This document shows positions 16,417 to 26,451 of a DNA stretch of 64,000 nt, one piece after another. The position numbers were made by a program, and so were the translations under genes. Positions within the stretch are counted from its first letter, which is position 1. Each line of letters starts with the position of its first letter. The notes beneath the pieces are model-generated. The model was not told where the DNA came from and did not search any database. It saw only the letters and a program-made list of their open reading frames with translations. This DNA comes from Sulfurimonas sp. Lineage in GTDB: Bacteria; Campylobacterota; Campylobacteria; Campylobacterales; Sulfurimonadaceae. The stretch spans positions 57,169 through 121,168 of the forward strand of contig JAMORO010000038.1 in assembly GCA_027063505.1 (NCBI GenBank), in the 5' to 3' direction.

Positions 16417-17336
16417 TACTTGTCTTTTAATCGAAATAGTTCAAAGTTTTCTCTATGTTGTCTAACAACTGTGTCAAGTAAGAAGCCTATAAACAGAGAC
16501 ATAGTAGAGATCAACATAAGTCCAACGGCTAAGATGGCTGATGGTATTTTTGTTACATAGTTAGTCTCTACAAACTCAATGATAACAGGGACTCCTATAA
16601 AGATGGAGAGTATAAAAAAGAGAGATGAAAAGGCAGTAAAAAAGAGTAAAGGTTTATAATCTTTAAAGAGCCAAAAAATAGTTTTCAAAATTTTGATACC
16701 ATCACTATATGTATTGAGTTTTGAGATACTTCCATCTCTTCTATCTTTATAGTCTATAGGAACTTCTTGAATACTCCATCTTTTATCAAGAGCATGCATA
16801 CTCATCTCAGTCTCTATCTCAAAACCTCTGCTATGTACAGGAAAATGTTTTACAAACTCTTTACTAAATGCTCTAAAACCACTCATAATATCTTGTAGGT
16901 TCTCTTTGTATAGAGTATTAATAAGATTCTTTACCAGCCTATTTCCAAAATCATGAAAGTCTCTGCTATTTTGTTTAAGATAACTCCCATTTGAGTGTCT
17001 ATCCCCTAAGCTCATATCTGCTGTTTCATTCACTATAGGTTCTATAAGTTTATGAACATCTTTAACAGGGTATGTGTCATCACCATCTATCATAATATAA
17101 ATATCAGCATCAATATCCATAAACATAGCTCTAACAACATTCCCCTTTCCTTTTCTCGGGACATTTTTAACACTAGCCCCTGCTGCTTTTGCAACTGCTG
17201 CTGTGTTGTCTGTTGAGTTGTTGTTATAAACATAAATATGACTATGAGGTAACTCTTTTTGAAAATCTTGAATCACCTTTTTGATGGTGATCTCTTCATT
17301 GTAACAGGGAATTAAAATAGCAATTTTCTTATCCAT
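16416..17336 (-). CDS. GtrB-like bactoprenol glycosyltransferase
   Basis: A 306-residue GT2 enzyme: IAILIPCYNEEITIKKVI at the N-terminus, DIYIMIDGDDTYP near 78 (DxD-type metal site), MSGFRAFSKEFV near 152, EVPIDYKDRRDGSISKL near 205, then two membrane segments (~225-285). This matches GtrB/DPM1-like enzymes, which load a sugar onto undecaprenyl phosphate at the cytoplasmic face. It overlaps its neighbours by one base on each side. The sugar transferred cannot be told from sequence. Confidence 0.88.
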   Translation of the reverse strand: MDKKIAILIPCYNEEITIKKVIQDFQKELPHSHIYVYNNNSTDNTAAVAKAAGASVKNVPRKGKGNVVRAMFMDIDADIYIMIDGDDTYPVKDVHKLIEPIVNETADMSLGDRHSNGSYLKQNSRDFHDFGNRLVKNLINTLYKENLQDIMSGFRAFSKEFVKHFPVHSRGFEIETEMSMHALDKRWSIQEVPIDYKDRRDGSISKLNTYSDGIKILKTIFWLFKDYKPLLFFTAFSSLFFILSIFIGVPVIIEFVETNYVTKIPSAILAVGLMLISTMSLFIGFLLDTVVRQHRENFELFRLKDK

Positions 17337-18820
17337 TATCTCTCTTTTTCAAATATAATTTTATTATCAATAATTAGTAGTGGTTTAATATGATATTTCT
17401 CTAATTTTACAATAGAAAATATCTCTTTAGCATTAGATGGACTATGTAAGTAGTAGGAAGCTCCTGTATACTCCATAAGCTCATTAAGCTCCTCTTCACT
17501 AAGAGTGTTATGTGTACTTAACATTTTTATATAGAGTCCTTTCATCTCTCTGTTATCCTCAAACCAACCAATGCTACAACTAGGGATAAACTTAATAGTA
17601 GGGTTAAGATAGAGTGCATAGTAAAGATCATTTGAGAGAGTATTAAGCAGAAGAGTCTTGTTTGAAAACATCTGATCTTTATAGTAGGACTTTTGGAGTA
17701 GTATCTCTTGATGGTCATACTTTTTCATAAGGTAACCAAACATTAGTACAATATATATAAGAGCTGGAAAGAAAAATAGTTTTCTGTATGCTACATCTTT
17801 TAGTATTTTTATAAACTTGTAGATAAAGTAAAGAATTTTTCTTGAGAAAAATGTGTGGAGTAGTGTGTTACTCTCTAAAAAAGCAAACAAAACAAAAAGT
17901 GGTAGTAAAAGTTCTAGGTAACGAACTTGTGCAAGCCATAGTGGAGACATAATAAGTAGTAAAAGAGCAAGAGGCTGTTTTTTAAAATAGTTATATTTTT
18001 TGTAGATAATTAATGCTGCTAATGACCATATAGTAACGACAAGAGCATAATAGTTAAAAATAGTTAAAAATCCAAAGAGTGGAAGTCCCTCTTTTACACC
18101 TAGTCCTTCACGTAAAGATTGGTCACTTAAAAGATAGCTTACTGTCCTAACAAAGTCACTCCCACCATAATATAGATGGAAGATAAAACCAAAGAGAGTA
18201 CCTAGCAGAAGTGCATTAAATGTTCTGTACTCTTTTAAAATGAGATAGCTAAGTGCTAATGAACCACTATAGAGAAAGAAAAGATAGTAACTTCCCGAGT
18301 AGAGTAGAGTCACAAAGAAGATAGTCATAGCGTTTTTGTTGAGTAGGAGAATAAGTAGTAAGTAAAGACCCGAAAGTAAATCAGGTCTGAGACTTATATA
18401 TCTAGCGGAGACTAATAGTACAATAGTAAGGACTATAAAAATTGTTAAAGGTGTTCTCTTTATGTTTGCATACTTAATGATGAGGGCATCGAGTAGGAGC
18501 ATTAAACTAAAAAGTACAGTTGTATTTATCACTATATGAACACTCTCAAAGGGAAATATTTGGAGGTATAGTGCTAAGATTTTATGCCATATAAACCAAG
18601 GATCATAAGTAGTAAGAAAAAGTGAGTGAGGAAATACATCTCCCCATGAGAGCATAATATCTTGATTCTTTGCAAAAGCTAAATGACGAAGTCCATCATC
18701 AAGTAAGCTTAACCCTGCGAAGTAAGCATAGATGAATGCTGCAAAACTATAGAGAAGTATTTTAAAGTATATAGATGTCATATTTGAAATTATACATAAA
18801 TAATCAATCAAAAACTTCAT
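17336..18820 (-). CDS. GT-C-like multi-membrane glycosyltransferase, third gene of gtr cassette
   Basis: 494 residues with about ten hydrophobic segments. An acidic motif in the first exposed loop (SLLDDGLRHLAFAKN, with YDPWFIWHKIL further on) is like the loop-1 Asp residues of GT-C enzymes; the last ~110 residues form a soluble domain (SCSIGWFEDNREMKGLYIKML...). In gtrABC cassettes the third gene is the variable, specificity-giving transferase that moves the sugar from lipid carrier to a surface polymer. I infer that role here. A second ATG 13 codons in (18781) is an alternative start; neither has a clear RBS. Confidence 0.65.
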   Translation of the reverse strand: MKFLIDYLCIISNMTSIYFKILLYSFAAFIYAYFAGLSLLDDGLRHLAFAKNQDIMLSWGDVFPHSLFLTTYDPWFIWHKILALYLQIFPFESVHIVINTTVLFSLMLLLDALIIKYANIKRTPLTIFIVLTIVLLVSARYISLRPDLLSGLYLLLILLLNKNAMTIFFVTLLYSGSYYLFFLYSGSLALSYLILKEYRTFNALLLGTLFGFIFHLYYGGSDFVRTVSYLLSDQSLREGLGVKEGLPLFGFLTIFNYYALVVTIWSLAALIIYKKYNYFKKQPLALLLLIMSPLWLAQVRYLELLLPLFVLFAFLESNTLLHTFFSRKILYFIYKFIKILKDVAYRKLFFFPALIYIVLMFGYLMKKYDHQEILLQKSYYKDQMFSNKTLLLNTLSNDLYYALYLNPTIKFIPSCSIGWFEDNREMKGLYIKMLSTHNTLSEEELNELMEYTGASYYLHSPSNAKEIFSIVKLEKYHIKPLLIIDNKIIFEKER

Positions 18821-18866
18821 AACAAAAAAATAGCTATAATACTTTCTAATTATAAAGAGGTAGCAG

Positions 18867-20306
18867 ATGATTGATTATAGTAAAAAGTTTACACTTGATA
18901 GAGAGTTTTACCCCTCAAAGCAGATAGATATTTCTATAGAGAGTGATAGAGGGCGTATTTTATCCTCTCCTGCCTTTAGACGTTTACAAAAGAGAACACA
19001 AGTATTTGCACTGGAGTTAAACGCTTCTATTCGGACACGACTTACCCATTCATTAGAGGTAGGTCAGAGTGCTCGTTTTATATCTAAGAGTATTCTCTCT
19101 AGACTAAAAAAAGAGGGGTTAGTTAGATACTCTCTAGATGGTTTAGAGAATGCTTTTATCTCAACAGCAGAGATGACAAGTCTACTCCATGACATAGGCA
19201 ACCCTCCCTTTGGACACTTTGCAGAGCAGACTATAAATAAGTGGATGAGAGAGAATGCTCTACCTCTCTTAGAGATGTTTAAAATATCTACAAAGGTAGA
19301 TAAAGAGCTTAAAGAGATGTTAGCAAAAGATATATGCAACTATGATGGTAATGCTCAAGCTATAAGAGTTATAACAAAACTACAAAGGCTAAATCTCTCT
19401 TATACTCAGATACTCTCTGTACTCAAATACACGAGAGGTGCTTATGAAGAGAGAGAAAAGGGAACAGCTAAAGAGTACCTTCAAAAAAAGCCAGGCTTTT
19501 ACTATAGTGAGAAAGAGTTTATAGAGAAGGTTCAGAAAAGTTTGGGTGTTGCAAGTGGGCATAGGTTTCCTATAACTTATATTATGGAGGCAGCGGATGA
19601 TATCTCTTACCTTACTGCTGATTTAGAAGATAGTGTAGAGAAGGGGATTCTCACTCTCGATGATGTCTATAACTTGATAAAAAAAGAGTGTGAGAAAGAG
19701 GGTGAAGACTATCTCTTAGAGCTTATAGATGAGAAGTATGAAAAAGCGAAAAACAATGAAGAACCCTATCAATTTAGTATGTTTTTTACACTCTTTCGAG
19801 CCCAACTAGTAACTGGACTTGTATATCATGTAGTAGATGTTTACTTAGCAAATCATCAGGAGGTTTTTGATGGCTCTTTTAATGCGGCACTTTTAGAGTA
19901 TGATAAAGAGAGTAAGTATTATAAAGCTATAGAGATACTGCAAAATATATCTTATAAAAATATCTATCAACATAAAGATGTTCAAGAGTTAGAGTTGCAA
20001 GGCTATGCCATTATAAATGGACTACTCAATATCTATAAACCTCTTATCGAGTTAAGTGCAGAAGATTTTACAAAGTTACTAAAAGATGAAGGGATAGAGT
20101 GTTTTATATCCATGCGCCTTATAAAAAGAGTCTCATCTAAGCAGATAGTAGCCTATAAAAATGATGTTAAAAAAATTGATAATGAGAATAGAGAACAGTA
20201 TTTAATACTGGAGTGGTACTATAGAGTAAGACTATTAACTGACTACATAAGTGGAATGACAGATGATTTTGCTTTAAAAGAGTACCATATTTTATCAGCC
20301 ATCTAA
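18867..20306 (+). CDS. dgt: dGTPase-like HD-domain triphosphohydrolase
   Basis: A 479-residue HD-superfamily enzyme. Metal ligands are visible in RTRLTHSLEVG (His, ~60), SLLHDIGNPPFGHFAEQ (His-Asp, ~108) and the later YIMEAADDISYLTADLED (Asp, ~237). FRRLQKRTQVFALE near 38 is typical of dGTPases. It should cleave dGTP to deoxyguanosine and triphosphate. RBS GAGG lies 7 bases before the ATG. It diverges from the gtr-like cassette. Confidence 0.92.
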   Translation: MIDYSKKFTLDREFYPSKQIDISIESDRGRILSSPAFRRLQKRTQVFALELNASIRTRLTHSLEVGQSARFISKSILSRLKKEGLVRYSLDGLENAFISTAEMTSLLHDIGNPPFGHFAEQTINKWMRENALPLLEMFKISTKVDKELKEMLAKDICNYDGNAQAIRVITKLQRLNLSYTQILSVLKYTRGAYEEREKGTAKEYLQKKPGFYYSEKEFIEKVQKSLGVASGHRFPITYIMEAADDISYLTADLEDSVEKGILTLDDVYNLIKKECEKEGEDYLLELIDEKYEKAKNNEEPYQFSMFFTLFRAQLVTGLVYHVVDVYLANHQEVFDGSFNAALLEYDKESKYYKAIEILQNISYKNIYQHKDVQELELQGYAIINGLLNIYKPLIELSAEDFTKLLKDEGIECFISMRLIKRVSSKQIVAYKNDVKKIDNENREQYLILEWYYRVRLLTDYISGMTDDFALKEYHILSAI

Positions 20307-20392
20307 AAAGGGCTTTATGTACTACTTTATGATTTTTGGCTATAATCATTACTAAATGTTACAAACAAAATAAAATGTGATAAAGGTGTGAT

Positions 20393-20818
20393 ATGGAGTG
20401 CGAATTTCCAACGATAAACTCAAATAAAGAACAAGTTAAAGAGATATTTGACACAGTAAAAACTATAGCTGTTTTAGGACTCTCTCCTGATGAGACTAAG
20501 GCTTCTCATAGAGTTGCGAAGTATTTACAAGAAGTTGGGTATAAAATAATCCCAGTTTACCCTAAAGAAGATTTTATTTTAAATGAAAAGGTCTACCGAT
20601 CACTTGCAGAGATTCCTTTTGCTGTAGATATGATAGATATCTTTAGAAAACCAGATGCTTTGATAGCGATTGCTCAGGCAGCTATAAAGCGTGGAGATGT
20701 AAAAGTTTTTTGGTCTCAGCAGGGAATAGTAAATAATGAAGCAGCTGCAATGGCAGAAAAAGCTGGTATGCAAGTAGTACAGAATCAGTGTGCTATGATA
20801 GATCATAGAAACCTATAA
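20393..20818 (+). CDS. CoA-binding domain protein (YccU-like)
   Basis: A 141-residue single-domain protein with a Rossmann CoA-binding fold: TIAVLGLSPDETKASHRVAKYL near 27, GYKIIPVYPKEDFILNEKVYRSLAEIP, VDMIDIFRKPDAL and VFWSQQGIVNNEAAAMAEKAGMQVVQNQCAMID. These are the conserved blocks of the CoA_binding_2 family. The cellular role of the family is not settled. It stands 14 bases before ilvA and is probably co-transcribed. A TATAAT at about 20340 suggests its own promoter. Confidence 0.85.
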   Translation: MECEFPTINSNKEQVKEIFDTVKTIAVLGLSPDETKASHRVAKYLQEVGYKIIPVYPKEDFILNEKVYRSLAEIPFAVDMIDIFRKPDALIAIAQAAIKRGDVKVFWSQQGIVNNEAAAMAEKAGMQVVQNQCAMIDHRNL

Positions 20819-20832
20819 AATGGATAAATAAG

Positions 20833-22035
20833 TTGTTAAATTTAGAAAAGATATATGAAGCACAGAATCGAATAAAAGATATAGTTGTTCAAACACCATT
20901 AGCATATGCTCCCTATTTAAGTGAACACTCTGGGTGTGAAATATATTTAAAAAAAGAGAACCTTCAGATTACAGGTGCTTTTAAAATTCGTGGTGCATAT
21001 AATAAAATTGCCTCTTTAAGTGATGCAGAGAGAGCCTGTGGTGTTATCGCTGCAAGTGCTGGAAACCATGCTCAAGGTGTCGCTTTTTCAGCTTCAAAGT
21101 TTGACACTAGAGCAGTTATTGTTATGCCTGAGTCTACGCCTCTTACTAAGGTAAATGGTGTGAAACATTATAATGCTGAGGTGATATTGCATGGTGCTAA
21201 CTATGATGAAGCTTATCTTTATGCAACTGCTTATGCACAAAAACACTCTATGACTTTTGTACACCCTTTTGAGGATGAAGCTGTTATCGCAGGACAGGGA
21301 ACTGTCGCTTTAGAGATATTAGAGCAGTGTGAAGACTTAGATGCAATAATTATTCCTGTTGGTGGTGGTGGACTTATCGCTGGAATGGCAGCAGCTATTA
21401 AAGAGAAAAATCCAAAGATAGAAGTTATTGGTGTGAGTGCGAGTGGTGCACCAGCATTTAAAAACTCTTATAAGCTCAAAGAAGCAGTAGATACTACAAG
21501 TGTACGAACGATTGCAGATGGAATTGCTGTTCGTGATACATCAGTTGTGACATTAAAGTATGCACTTGAACATGTCGATAAAATAATATCAGTTGATGAT
21601 GAAGAGATAGCTAGTGCAATACTGTTTCTTTTAGAGAAGCAGAAACTTGTGGTAGAGGGTGCGGGTGCTGTAGGTGTAGCATCAATACTACATAATAAAC
21701 TTCCTGAGTTAAAGGATAAAAAAGTTGCTATAGTTTTGAGTGGTGGAAATATGGATGTTACACTTCTCTCTGTAATTATAGAGAAAGGTCTTTTAAAGTC
21801 ACACCGTAAAATGAAATTAACAGTGACTTTAGTAGATAAGCCTGGATCTCTAATGCGTTTTACAGAGATACTTGAGACTCTTAATGCAAATATCGTACAT
21901 ATCGCTTATGATAGAACATCCATCTCATTAGATTATGGTGATGCAAATGTAACAGTACATATGGAAACAAAAGGGAAAGAGCATCAAGAAGAGATCTATA
22001 ATGCTTTAAAAAATGATGGATATTTAAGAGGGTAG
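20833..22035 (+). CDS. ilvA: threonine ammonia-lyase, biosynthetic short form
   Basis: A 400-residue PLP enzyme turning threonine into 2-oxobutanoate for isoleucine synthesis. The PLP lysine is in TGAFKIRGAYNK (~49), the substrate loop in AASAGNHAQGVAFSASK (~74), the phosphate loop in IIPVGGGGLIAGMAAA (~175), and a C-terminal ACT-type domain occupies ~325-400 (KLTVTLVDKPGSLMRFTEIL). The start is a TTG because no ATG precedes the conserved N-terminal helix. Neighbouring ilvBH downstream support the isoleucine role over catabolism. Confidence 0.92.
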   Translation: MLNLEKIYEAQNRIKDIVVQTPLAYAPYLSEHSGCEIYLKKENLQITGAFKIRGAYNKIASLSDAERACGVIAASAGNHAQGVAFSASKFDTRAVIVMPESTPLTKVNGVKHYNAEVILHGANYDEAYLYATAYAQKHSMTFVHPFEDEAVIAGQGTVALEILEQCEDLDAIIIPVGGGGLIAGMAAAIKEKNPKIEVIGVSASGAPAFKNSYKLKEAVDTTSVRTIADGIAVRDTSVVTLKYALEHVDKIISVDDEEIASAILFLLEKQKLVVEGAGAVGVASILHNKLPELKDKKVAIVLSGGNMDVTLLSVIIEKGLLKSHRKMKLTVTLVDKPGSLMRFTEILETLNANIVHIAYDRTSISLDYGDANVTVHMETKGKEHQEEIYNALKNDGYLRG

Positions 22036-22039
22036 ACGA

Positions 22040-24166
22040 ATGGAGCCAGTTAAAAGTAAAGATTTTAAACATGCAATCATACTTCTAAAAATATTAGAAG
22101 ATAAACGTATAATAGTTATAGATAAAGAGACCACAATAAGGTTTTTAGATCAAGAGAATTTTAAACTACTTGATGGGTTTAAAGTTAATATTAAACACAA
22201 ATATTATAAAGGAAGTGTTACTGCATTTAGTAGTAATGGAGAAAATTTTGCTTCTTTGAGTGCTGATTGTAAAGAGTCTAGACTTTTTAGTGCAAAAACG
22301 AAAAAACTTATTGCGAAAGTTGATAGACATCAGGGGGAATCCTCTTGTGTTAGTATAGATCCTCTCAATAGATATATGTTCTCTGGTGGCGAAGATGGTA
22401 AAACATTTGCTATTGATATTAAAAGTGGTAAACTAATCTTTACACTTCCAACACATGTAGATACAATTAATGATATCTCTTTTAGTTCAAATGGTAATTG
22501 GGTAGCAACCTCTAGCTACGATAGAAAAATCTCTCTTTTTTCACTTGTTACAATGACACCTAAAATAAAGTTAAAAGCACATGCTGCTCCTGTAATTAAA
22601 AGTAGATTTTTAACAAAACATAGACTTCTGAGTGTCGATAAAAACTCTTCTGCAATTATATGGAATATAAGTACTTCTAAAGTGATTGAGAGACTTAATG
22701 GTATCCATGATGACATCATAGATATAACAACAAGTAAGGATGATAAGTTTCTCTTTATAGGTACTGCTTTAGGTTATGTACTTGTATATGACTTAGATAC
22801 TTATGAGCTTTTATCCTCTAAGTATATTAAACTTGCTTCACCTATTACTAAGATGGCTTTTAATGAAGAGGAGCATCAACTTATACTCGGAACAGAAGAT
22901 GGCTTCTTAGTTTATTACGATATTTATGAAGGTGAAGACAAACTAAAAACTATGCTTCAGCATAAAGAGTTTGGTAATATACAAAAAGCAATAGACTTTA
23001 ATCCTATTTTAGCATATACTCAAATATATGATCTTCTCTCAAATTTTTGGGAAAATACACTTAAAAAAGCAAAAATTGCTTTAGAGCATCATAATAAAGA
23101 GAAAGCAATGCTTATTTTTAATGCTTTTAAAGATGTTCCATCAAAAAATAAGATTATTCAAAAGACTATAGCAGAGTATGCTGAGTTTGAAAAGTTTACA
23201 ACTTTAGCAAAAAATGGAAAATTAGCACTTGCTTACAGTTTAGCAAATAAACATCCAGTATATAAAGAGTCTAAGATGTATGCAGCTTTAGAAAAAAGGT
23301 GGAAAAGTACATTTATACAGGCACAAAAGTTTACATTAGATCCAAAATTAGCATCTCAGGCTAAAGATATTCTTGCTCCTTATCGTGGGATTAGTGAAAA
23401 AACAGTGTTAATTCAAGAACTCTTAACAAAAAGTGAAGTCTATAGACGATTTAGAACAGCAATAGGGCAGAAAGATTTTAAAATCTGTTTTGAACTAATA
23501 AAGCAACATAAGTTTTTAAAAGAACTCCCAGAGTATGATGTCCTAACAAAGTATGCAGATAATTTATATCTTAAGGTAAATGCTCTACTTGAGAAGGATG
23601 ATACACATTCGGCTATAAAACTTTTAAGAGTACTCTCTGTTTTTGAAGACTTTAAAGATGAAGTGAAAGAACTTACCCGTACAATAGAAATTAAGCAGAA
23701 GTTTTATATGGCTATTGAAAATGATGATATAGCTACAGCTTATAATCTCATGGTTCAAGAAGAGGAACTTGGTGAGACTAAAGATGGAAAAAAACTACAA
23801 GAGATTTGGTATAAAGATCAGATGACAGCTAATGGATTTGCAGTAAATGGTGATGCATTAGGGGTTAAAAAAGTTTTAGATAAATATACTACAGTCTCAT
23901 CAAAACTCGTAGCGATCGCAACTATTTTCGCATGGTGCTATATGGTTCAACTCGAAGAGAAAGCTCGTGAAGGTGCTCCACAATCAGTAATTGAGACGGG
24001 TATTAAACAGTATGTATCAAGCTTTGGACTTGTAGAGCAGATTGAAAACTTTTACGAACTTTTTAAAAGAAAGTATAAAGATACAAAATTAAACCTAGAG
24101 TTACTTCCTAAAGGTTCTCTTGAAATGTGGCGACCAGCTATGATCGTTCGGTCAATCTTAGACTAA
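22040..24166 (+). CDS. WD40-repeat protein with long helical C-terminus
   Basis: 708 residues. The first ~310 contain WD40-like blades (for example YMFSGGEDGKTFAIDIKSG, WVATSSYDRKISLFSLVT, RLLSVDKNSSAIIWNIST, HQLILGTEDGFLVYYDIY), probably one seven-bladed propeller. The remaining ~400 are Lys/Glu-rich helices of tetratricopeptide-like appearance (MLIFNAFKDVPSKNKIIQKTIAEYAEFEKF). No signal peptide, so cytoplasmic. It starts 4 bases after ilvA. A scaffold function is likely from architecture, but I do not recognise a specific name. Confidence 0.75.
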   Translation: MEPVKSKDFKHAIILLKILEDKRIIVIDKETTIRFLDQENFKLLDGFKVNIKHKYYKGSVTAFSSNGENFASLSADCKESRLFSAKTKKLIAKVDRHQGESSCVSIDPLNRYMFSGGEDGKTFAIDIKSGKLIFTLPTHVDTINDISFSSNGNWVATSSYDRKISLFSLVTMTPKIKLKAHAAPVIKSRFLTKHRLLSVDKNSSAIIWNISTSKVIERLNGIHDDIIDITTSKDDKFLFIGTALGYVLVYDLDTYELLSSKYIKLASPITKMAFNEEEHQLILGTEDGFLVYYDIYEGEDKLKTMLQHKEFGNIQKAIDFNPILAYTQIYDLLSNFWENTLKKAKIALEHHNKEKAMLIFNAFKDVPSKNKIIQKTIAEYAEFEKFTTLAKNGKLALAYSLANKHPVYKESKMYAALEKRWKSTFIQAQKFTLDPKLASQAKDILAPYRGISEKTVLIQELLTKSEVYRRFRTAIGQKDFKICFELIKQHKFLKELPEYDVLTKYADNLYLKVNALLEKDDTHSAIKLLRVLSVFEDFKDEVKELTRTIEIKQKFYMAIENDDIATAYNLMVQEEELGETKDGKKLQEIWYKDQMTANGFAVNGDALGVKKVLDKYTTVSSKLVAIATIFAWCYMVQLEEKAREGAPQSVIETGIKQYVSSFGLVEQIENFYELFKRKYKDTKLNLELLPKGSLEMWRPAMIVRSILD

Positions 24167-24267
24167 CTTTAGTCTTAAGATTAACTCCTCTTTTAACCTA
24201 CAATATATCTACATTTAAGTATAATCACGAGATTTTTAAAATTATAATTTTTTATAGGAGACTTTTC

Positions 24268-25965
24268 ATGCAAATTAGTGGTGCACAGATGGTCATTGAA
24301 GCATTAATTGCTGAGGGTGTAGATACAGTTTTTGGTTACCCTGGTGGAGCAATTATGAATGTATATGATGAGATATATAAACAAGATGGATTTCAACATA
24401 TCCTTAATCGTCATGAGCAAGCTTCTGTCCATGCTGCTGAGGGCTACTCAAAAGCAAGTGGAAAAGTTGGGGTGGCTATGATTACTTCTGGACCTGGTTT
24501 TACAAATGCTGTAACAGGTCTTGCAGATGCTTATATGGATTCGATTCCTTTAGTTGTTATCTCTGGTCAGGTTCCTATGAGCCTTATCGGTACAGATGCA
24601 TTTCAAGAGATAGATGCTGTTGGTATTAGTCGTTCTTGTACAAAACATAACTACCTTGTAACAGATGCAAAAGATCTACCTCGTGTTTTAAAAGAGGCAT
24701 TTTATATTGCAAGAACTGGTCGCCCAGGTCCTGTTCATATAGATATTCCTAAAGATGTAACAGCGCAGATAGAAGAGTTTGACTACGATATTGAGCTTAA
24801 TTTAGAGACGTATAAACCACATACTAAAGGGAATCCTCGTCAGATTAAAAAAGCTATGGATGCTATAGCAAAAGCGAAGCGTCCTCTTTTTTATCTAGGT
24901 GGTGGTATTATCAATGCAAATGCAGCATATGAAGTACGTGATCTAGTACATACTACGGGTATTCCTGCTGTTGAGACATTTATGGCTCGTGGTGTTTTAA
25001 GCCACGATGATAAATTACTTGTAGGTATGCTTGGTATGCATGGAAGTTATGCTTCAAACATGGCTATGAGTGAGACTGACTTAGTTATCGCTCTTGGTGC
25101 TAGATTTGATGACCGTGTAACTGGTAAGCTCTCTGAGTTTGCTAAAAATGCAGATGTTATTCATGTCGATATCGATCCTGCATCTATCTCAAAACTTGTA
25201 AATGCTGACTATCCAATCGTTGGTGATGTTAAAAATGTTGTGAACGATATGCTTGCTCAAGTTGATAAAGTAGATAGTGATAACTATGAGTCATGGAGAG
25301 AAACAATCAATAATTTTGATGAGTTACATCCTCTAACTTTCCATGAAGATACTGAGCGTATTAAACCGCAGTGGGTTGTAAAACGTGTTGGTGAACTTCT
25401 TGGTGATAGTGCAAATATCTCTACAGATGTTGGACAGCATCAGATGTGGTCAGGGCAGTTTTATCCATTTACAAGACCTCGTCAGTTTATAAGTTCTTCA
25501 GGACTTGGAACGATGGGCTTTGGTTTTCCAGCGGCTATCGGTGTAAAAGCAGCAACTCCTGAAAAAACTTCTATCAACTTTACAGGTGATGGTTCTATTC
25601 TTATGAATGTTCAAGAGCTTATGACTGCAGTTGAGAAGAAGATACCAGTTATTAACATTATTTTAAACAATAATTTCCTTGGAATGGTTCGTCAGTGGCA
25701 GACACTTTTTTATGATAAACGCCACTCTGAGACAGATCTCTCTGTGCAACCTGACTTTGTAAAACTTGCAGAAGCTTTTGGTGGAATAGGGTACAGAGTA
25801 CATACTAAAGAGGAATTCGATGCTGCACTAAAAGATGCAGTTGAGAAAAATGTAGTAGCATTTATAGAAGTAATCGTTCATAGAATGGAAAATGTTATGC
25901 CTATGGTTCCATCAGGTGGAAGTCTATTTAACATGATGTTACTAGAGAAAAAGGAGAGTAAATAA
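24268..25965 (+). CDS. ilvB: acetolactate synthase large subunit
   Basis: 565 residues from the ATG at 24268, chosen because RBS AGGAG sits 7 bases upstream and the protein begins with the conserved MQISGAQMVIEALIAEGVDTVFGYPGGAIM. The TPP catalytic Glu region is HEQASVHAAEGYSKASGKVG; the TPP/Mg motif is GDGSILMNVQELMTAVEKKIP...NNNFLG near residue 440. It makes acetolactate or acetohydroxybutyrate in branched-chain amino-acid synthesis, together with the small subunit encoded next. A TATAAT at 24220-24225 may be the promoter. Confidence 0.96.
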   Translation: MQISGAQMVIEALIAEGVDTVFGYPGGAIMNVYDEIYKQDGFQHILNRHEQASVHAAEGYSKASGKVGVAMITSGPGFTNAVTGLADAYMDSIPLVVISGQVPMSLIGTDAFQEIDAVGISRSCTKHNYLVTDAKDLPRVLKEAFYIARTGRPGPVHIDIPKDVTAQIEEFDYDIELNLETYKPHTKGNPRQIKKAMDAIAKAKRPLFYLGGGIINANAAYEVRDLVHTTGIPAVETFMARGVLSHDDKLLVGMLGMHGSYASNMAMSETDLVIALGARFDDRVTGKLSEFAKNADVIHVDIDPASISKLVNADYPIVGDVKNVVNDMLAQVDKVDSDNYESWRETINNFDELHPLTFHEDTERIKPQWVVKRVGELLGDSANISTDVGQHQMWSGQFYPFTRPRQFISSSGLGTMGFGFPAAIGVKAATPEKTSINFTGDGSILMNVQELMTAVEKKIPVINIILNNNFLGMVRQWQTLFYDKRHSETDLSVQPDFVKLAEAFGGIGYRVHTKEEFDAALKDAVEKNVVAFIEVIVHRMENVMPMVPSGGSLFNMMLLEKKESK

Positions 25966-26441
25966 TGACTGAAAATAACGAAAGAAGAGTAGTATCTGTA
26001 ATTGTTAAAAATGAAGCAAGTTCACTCTCTCGAATCACTGATCTTTTTTCAGGACGTGGTTATAACATCACATCTTTAACTGTTGCACCTATCCCAGATA
26101 GTGAGTACTCCCGTTTAACTATAGTTACTTCAGGATCTGTTCGTGTTATCGAGCAGATTACAAAGCAACTTCATAAGCTTATTCCCGTTCTTCGTGTGTA
26201 TGAGCATGCTGATATGGTCGAGAAAGAGATGGCTATGATAAAAATTCCTATGAATGAAAATCTTAGTGATATCAATGCTCTTTGTGAAGCTTATAATGGA
26301 AAGATAGTAAATGCAGGCGAAAACACTGTTATCGCAATGGTAGCAGATGAACCTAAACGTGTAGATAATTTCTTAAGTGCTATCAAACGCTATAATCCAA
26401 AAGAGATAGTAAGATCGGGTGCTGTAGCACTCGAGCGATAA
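25965..26441 (+). CDS. ilvH: acetolactate synthase small subunit
   Basis: A 158-residue regulatory subunit with an N-terminal ACT domain ([30 protein letters not shown], residues ~8-80) and the ALS_ss C-terminal domain. It confers valine feedback control on IlvB. The ATG overlaps the ilvB stop by one base (TAATG), with GGAG upstream. Length is typical for the short bacterial form. Confidence 0.95.
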   Translation: MTENNERRVVSVIVKNEASSLSRITDLFSGRGYNITSLTVAPIPDSEYSRLTIVTSGSVRVIEQITKQLHKLIPVLRVYEHADMVEKEMAMIKIPMNENLSDINALCEAYNGKIVNAGENTVIAMVADEPKRVDNFLSAIKRYNPKEIVRSGAVALER

Positions 26442-26451
26442 GGGAATAACT

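Noticed and set aside
24157-24181. Inverted repeat after the WD40 gene as terminator
   Set aside because: The stem (TCTTAGACTAA/TTAGTCTTAAGA) is plausible but no U-run follows, and it overlaps the stop codon.
24127-24267. Longer N-terminus for ilvB
   Set aside because: The extra codons overlap the WD40 gene and the promoter; the ATG at 24268 has a strong RBS and the conserved start.
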